Below, piece after piece: positions 61,446-64,000 of a stretch of 64,000 bases of DNA. The number at the start of each line of letters is the position of its first letter. Position 1 is the stretch's first letter. The DNA lies in assembly GCA_047621325.1 (NCBI GenBank), contig JBLHLT010000010.1, positions 62,001 to 126,000 of the forward strand, given 5' to 3'. Source of the DNA: Bermanella sp047621325 (GTDB lineage Bacteria > Pseudomonadota > Gammaproteobacteria > Pseudomonadales > Oceanobacteraceae). The notes under the pieces were generated by a model. That model saw only the letters and a program-made list of their open reading frames with translations, was not told the origin of the DNA and did no database searches. Both the position numbers and the translations under genes were made by a program.

Positions 61446-62270
61446 ATGAAGTACCAAGGTCACCTTAAAAAAATGAGTATATCGGCTGAGACCGAAGATG
61501 CCCAATACCACATACGATTAGATGATCAGTTAATTTCGCTCAATGAAAAGCTTGGCCAGCCGATACGTATAGAACATCTTGGTGAAATTCACTGCCAAGC
61601 GTGTGGGCGTCAAAGCAAAAAAAGTTTTGCTCAGGGTTATTGTTATCCATGTTTTAGTCGTTTAGCGCAATGCGATACGTGCATAATGAGCCCTGAAAAA
61701 TGTCATTTTGACAAGGGCACGTGCAGAGAGCCAAGCTGGGGTGAAGAGTTTTGCATGCAAGATCATATCGTTTATCTTGCTAATTCATCTGGCACAAAAG
61801 TGGGCATTACTCGCCACAGTCAAATTCCAACTCGCTGGTTGGATCAAGGTGCAATGCAGGCGATGCCGATTGCACGAGTGGCAACTCGGCAGTTATCTGG
61901 CTTACTTGAAGTGATTTTTAAACAGCATGTATCGGATAAAACCAATTGGCGAACGTTATTAAAGCAAGATGCAGTTGATTTAGATTTAGCCGCTAAACGA
62001 GATGAACTGTTCGAAATATGTCATGAAGAAATCGAAGAATTACAAGGGCATTATGGTTTGCAAGCCGTGCAGTTAATCTACGATGCTGATCAGCAAGCAT
62101 TTAAATACCCTGTGACACAGTATCCAACTAAAGTTAGCAGTTTTAATTTAGATAAAGACCCTGTCGCACAAGGGACACTAATGGGCATTAAAGGGCAGTA
62201 TTTAATTTTGGATACAGGTGTAATTAATTTACGTAAATACACGTCTTATTTAGTATCAATCGAATGCTAA
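61446..62270 (+). CDS. DUF2797 zinc-ribbon protein
   Basis: A 274-residue protein. The N-terminal half holds eight or more cysteines in ribbon spacing (CQACGRQ, GYCYPCF, CDTCIMSPEKC, and CREPSWGEEFC). Then HIVYLANSSGTKVGITR with RWLDQGAM looks like a GIY-YIG-type core, in which the residues of a nuclease may be present or degenerate. Function unknown. It sits between yeaC and pepN as in pseudomonads. Confidence 0.85.
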   Translation: MKYQGHLKKMSISAETEDAQYHIRLDDQLISLNEKLGQPIRIEHLGEIHCQACGRQSKKSFAQGYCYPCFSRLAQCDTCIMSPEKCHFDKGTCREPSWGEEFCMQDHIVYLANSSGTKVGITRHSQIPTRWLDQGAMQAMPIARVATRQLSGLLEVIFKQHVSDKTNWRTLLKQDAVDLDLAAKRDELFEICHEEIEELQGHYGLQAVQLIYDADQQAFKYPVTQYPTKVSSFNLDKDPVAQGTLMGIKGQYLILDTGVINLRKYTSYLVSIEC

Positions 62271-62290
62271 TGGCGGATTAAGGATAAATC

Positions 62291-64000
62291 ATGAAAAACG
62301 CAGAACCTAAAGCCATATATTTAAAAGATTACCAAGCACCTGCATTTGAGATTGAATCGACGTATCTGAATTTTGATCTATACGAAGACCATACGTTAGT
62401 TACATCATCACTTAAAATGCGCCGTAATCCTGAATTTCAAGATGCTAAATTATTGTTAAATGGTCAAGATTTAGAATTAGTATCGGTTATTATTAACGGT
62501 CAGCCAATCGCGGCCAGTGATTACGAAATGACTGAAGAAAGTTTGTCGCTAACGGCATCGGTTGTGCCGAATGAATTTACTTTGGCGATTCAAACAAAAA
62601 TTAAACCTCAAGAAAACACCGCTCTTGAGGGTTTGTATCAATCGTCAGGAATGTTTTGCACCCAATGTGAAGCAGAAGGCTTTCGCCGTATCACCTATTT
62701 TTTAGATCGCCCTGATGTCATGAGCGTTTATGAAGTTCGAATTACCGCCGATAAAAAAGCATTTCCAGTATTGCTATCTAACGGCAACTTAATTCATACA
62801 GAAGAATTAAGTGATGGTCGCCACAGTACAACTTGGCAAGACCCGCATAAAAAACCATGTTATTTATTTGCGCTGGTAGCCGGTGATTTACAGCATATCG
62901 AAGATACATTTACGACTATGTCAGGTGAAGAGGTGACACTGCGTATTTTTGTGGAGCCGCAAAATATCGATAAATGTGACTTTGCAATGGGTGCGTTAAA
63001 ACGCTCAATGAAGTGGGATGAAGATGTTTATGGCCGTGAATACGATTTAAATATTTTTAATATTGTGGCTGTAGATGCTTTCAATATGGGCGCGATGGAA
63101 AATAAGAGCCTAAATATTTTCAACTCTTCATGCGTGCTTGCAAACCCTAAAACGGCAACAGACGCGACGTTTCAGCGTATTGAATCGATTGTTGCGCATG
63201 AATATTTTCACAACTGGTCGGGTAATCGTGTTACCTGTCGAGACTGGTTTCAATTAAGCTTGAAAGAAGGCTTCACCGTTTTCCGTGACTCTGAGTATTC
63301 GGCTGATATAGGTTCCCGTACGGTTAAGCGCATCGAGGATGTATCTTTATTGCGTACAGCGCAATTCGCTGAAGATGCCGGCCCTATGTCGCATCCGATT
63401 TTACCGGCTTCTTTTATTGAGATTTCTAATTTTTATACACTAACCATATATGAAAAAGGCGCTGAAGTTGTGCGCATGATTCATAATATTTTAGGCGCAG
63501 ATGACTTTAGAAAAGGGTCTGACTTATATTTTGAGCGCCATGATGGCCAGGCTGTCACAACAGAGCATTTTGTGAAGGCTATGGAAGATGCAAGTGGGCA
63601 AGACCTTACCCAGTTTAGAAATTGGTATCATCAAGCAGGCACCCCTGATGTTTTTGTGACAGATGCCTATGATGAGCAATCAAAAACCTATGCGTTAACG
63701 ATTAAGCAATCTTGTCGTGAAACCCCAGAGACCATCACAAAAAAACCTTATCACATTCCATTGGCATTGGGCTTACTCAATGAAAAAGGCGAAGACCTAG
63801 AACTTTTGTGTGGTGCCGCTAACTTTAATAGTCATACCAATGTTATTAATTTAACTGAATTTGAGCAGACGTTTACGTTTGATAATATTCAAGCCAAACC
63901 CGTGCCGTCATTATTGCGTGGTTTTAGCGCGCCAGTAAAATTGCATTATCCATATCAAGCCGAGCAATTACAGTTTTTGATGGCGCATGACAGTGATGGT
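62291..64000 (+). CDS. pepN: Aminopeptidase N, N-terminal part (3' end outside window)
   Basis: ATG 62291 opens a frame that stays open to the window end (570 codons of about 870-880). It is an M1 zinc aminopeptidase: GAMEN exopeptidase motif at 267-271, zinc site HEYFH at 303-307 with Glu326 in SLKEGF as third ligand. It removes N-terminal residues from peptides during protein turnover. CTLKMRR-type beta domain (SSLKMRRNP) opens the protein. It ends the conserved nadK-to-pepN run. Confidence 0.95.
   Translation, partial: MKNAEPKAIYLKDYQAPAFEIESTYLNFDLYEDHTLVTSSLKMRRNPEFQDAKLLLNGQDLELVSVIINGQPIAASDYEMTEESLSLTASVVPNEFTLAIQTKIKPQENTALEGLYQSSGMFCTQCEAEGFRRITYFLDRPDVMSVYEVRITADKKAFPVLLSNGNLIHTEELSDGRHSTTWQDPHKKPCYLFALVAGDLQHIEDTFTTMSGEEVTLRIFVEPQNIDKCDFAMGALKRSMKWDEDVYGREYDLNIFNIVAVDAFNMGAMENKSLNIFNSSCVLANPKTATDATFQRIESIVAHEYFHNWSGNRVTCRDWFQLSLKEGFTVFRDSEYSADIGSRTVKRIEDVSLLRTAQFAEDAGPMSHPILPASFIEISNFYTLTIYEKGAEVVRMIHNILGADDFRKGSDLYFERHDGQAVTTEHFVKAMEDASGQDLTQFRNWYHQAGTPDVFVTDAYDEQSKTYALTIKQSCRETPETITKKPYHIPLALGLLNEKGEDLELLCGAANFNSHTNVINLTEFEQTFTFDNIQAKPVPSLLRGFSAPVKLHYPYQAEQLQFLMAHDSDG

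Overview
The window reads as ordinary chromosome of a marine-type gammaproteobacterium close to the Oceanospirillales/Pseudomonadales border (Oleispira/Bermanella/Thalassolituus-like; genus is inference). Support: low-to-middling GC, Pseudomonas-like gene orders (dapA-bamC-MBL hydrolase; gpsA-DUF4389-sixA; nadK-phosphoesterase-rhomboid-yeaC-DUF2797-pepN), an RssB/RssC pair of the pseudomonad type and a PA3286-like FabH. No integrase, transposase, phage gene, CRISPR array or rRNA was found. Coding density is high; the longest gap without a gene is about 297 bases (17010-17306), and it holds two hairpins.

Layout. 1-3.7 kb: end of dapA, a short bamC, a metallo-hydrolase, a TIGR04219-type outer-membrane barrel, a small lipoprotein and an FkpA-like PPIase. 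3.8-4.2 kb: a minus-strand tRNA operon (Asn, Pro, Pro) with a clear sigma70 promoter. 4.3-9.3 kb: HD-GYP protein, stand-alone prephenate dehydratase, dGTPase, signal peptidase I and a glutaredoxin-like protein without its cysteines. 9.4-17 kb: a binding-protein/hybrid-kinase pair, a nitroreductase, an MltC-like transglycosylase, an unusual MlaC-like/SBP_bac_3 fusion and YjaG.

17.3-32.6 kb is the most distinctive block: a three-TM protein plus a 912-residue membrane VWA protein with an acidic tail, a fungal-type cytosine deaminase, a MoxR/CoxE-type VWA pair, and a nine-gene operon of TPR proteins, a TolQ/ExbB channel, two ExbD/TolR proteins and an AgmX/TonB-like protein. That operon resembles the conserved core of the Myxococcus Agl-Glt machine. 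In the first ExbD the membrane aspartate is replaced by Asn; the second keeps it.

32.6-45.6 kb: lipase-like hydrolase, fadD, hrpA, a FabH-like synthase that may feed on beta-oxidation products, then a compact metallophore-type RiPP operon: a secreted precursor with eight EGKCG motifs, a DUF692 multinuclear iron oxidase, a DUF2063 partner and a DoxX membrane protein (HvfABC/bufferin-like). A porin behind Pho-box-like repeats and mlaA follow.

45.6-64 kb: PilZ protein, an eight-gene operon from rssB to two alpha/beta hydrolases, divergent rRNA/tRNA modification genes, rdgC, rhombosortase, DUF1853, and the nadK-to-pepN run, with pepN cut by the window end. Strongest candidates for little-described biology are the EGKCG RiPP operon, the Agl/Glt-like machine with its VWA/MoxR neighbours, and the MlaC-SBP fusion.
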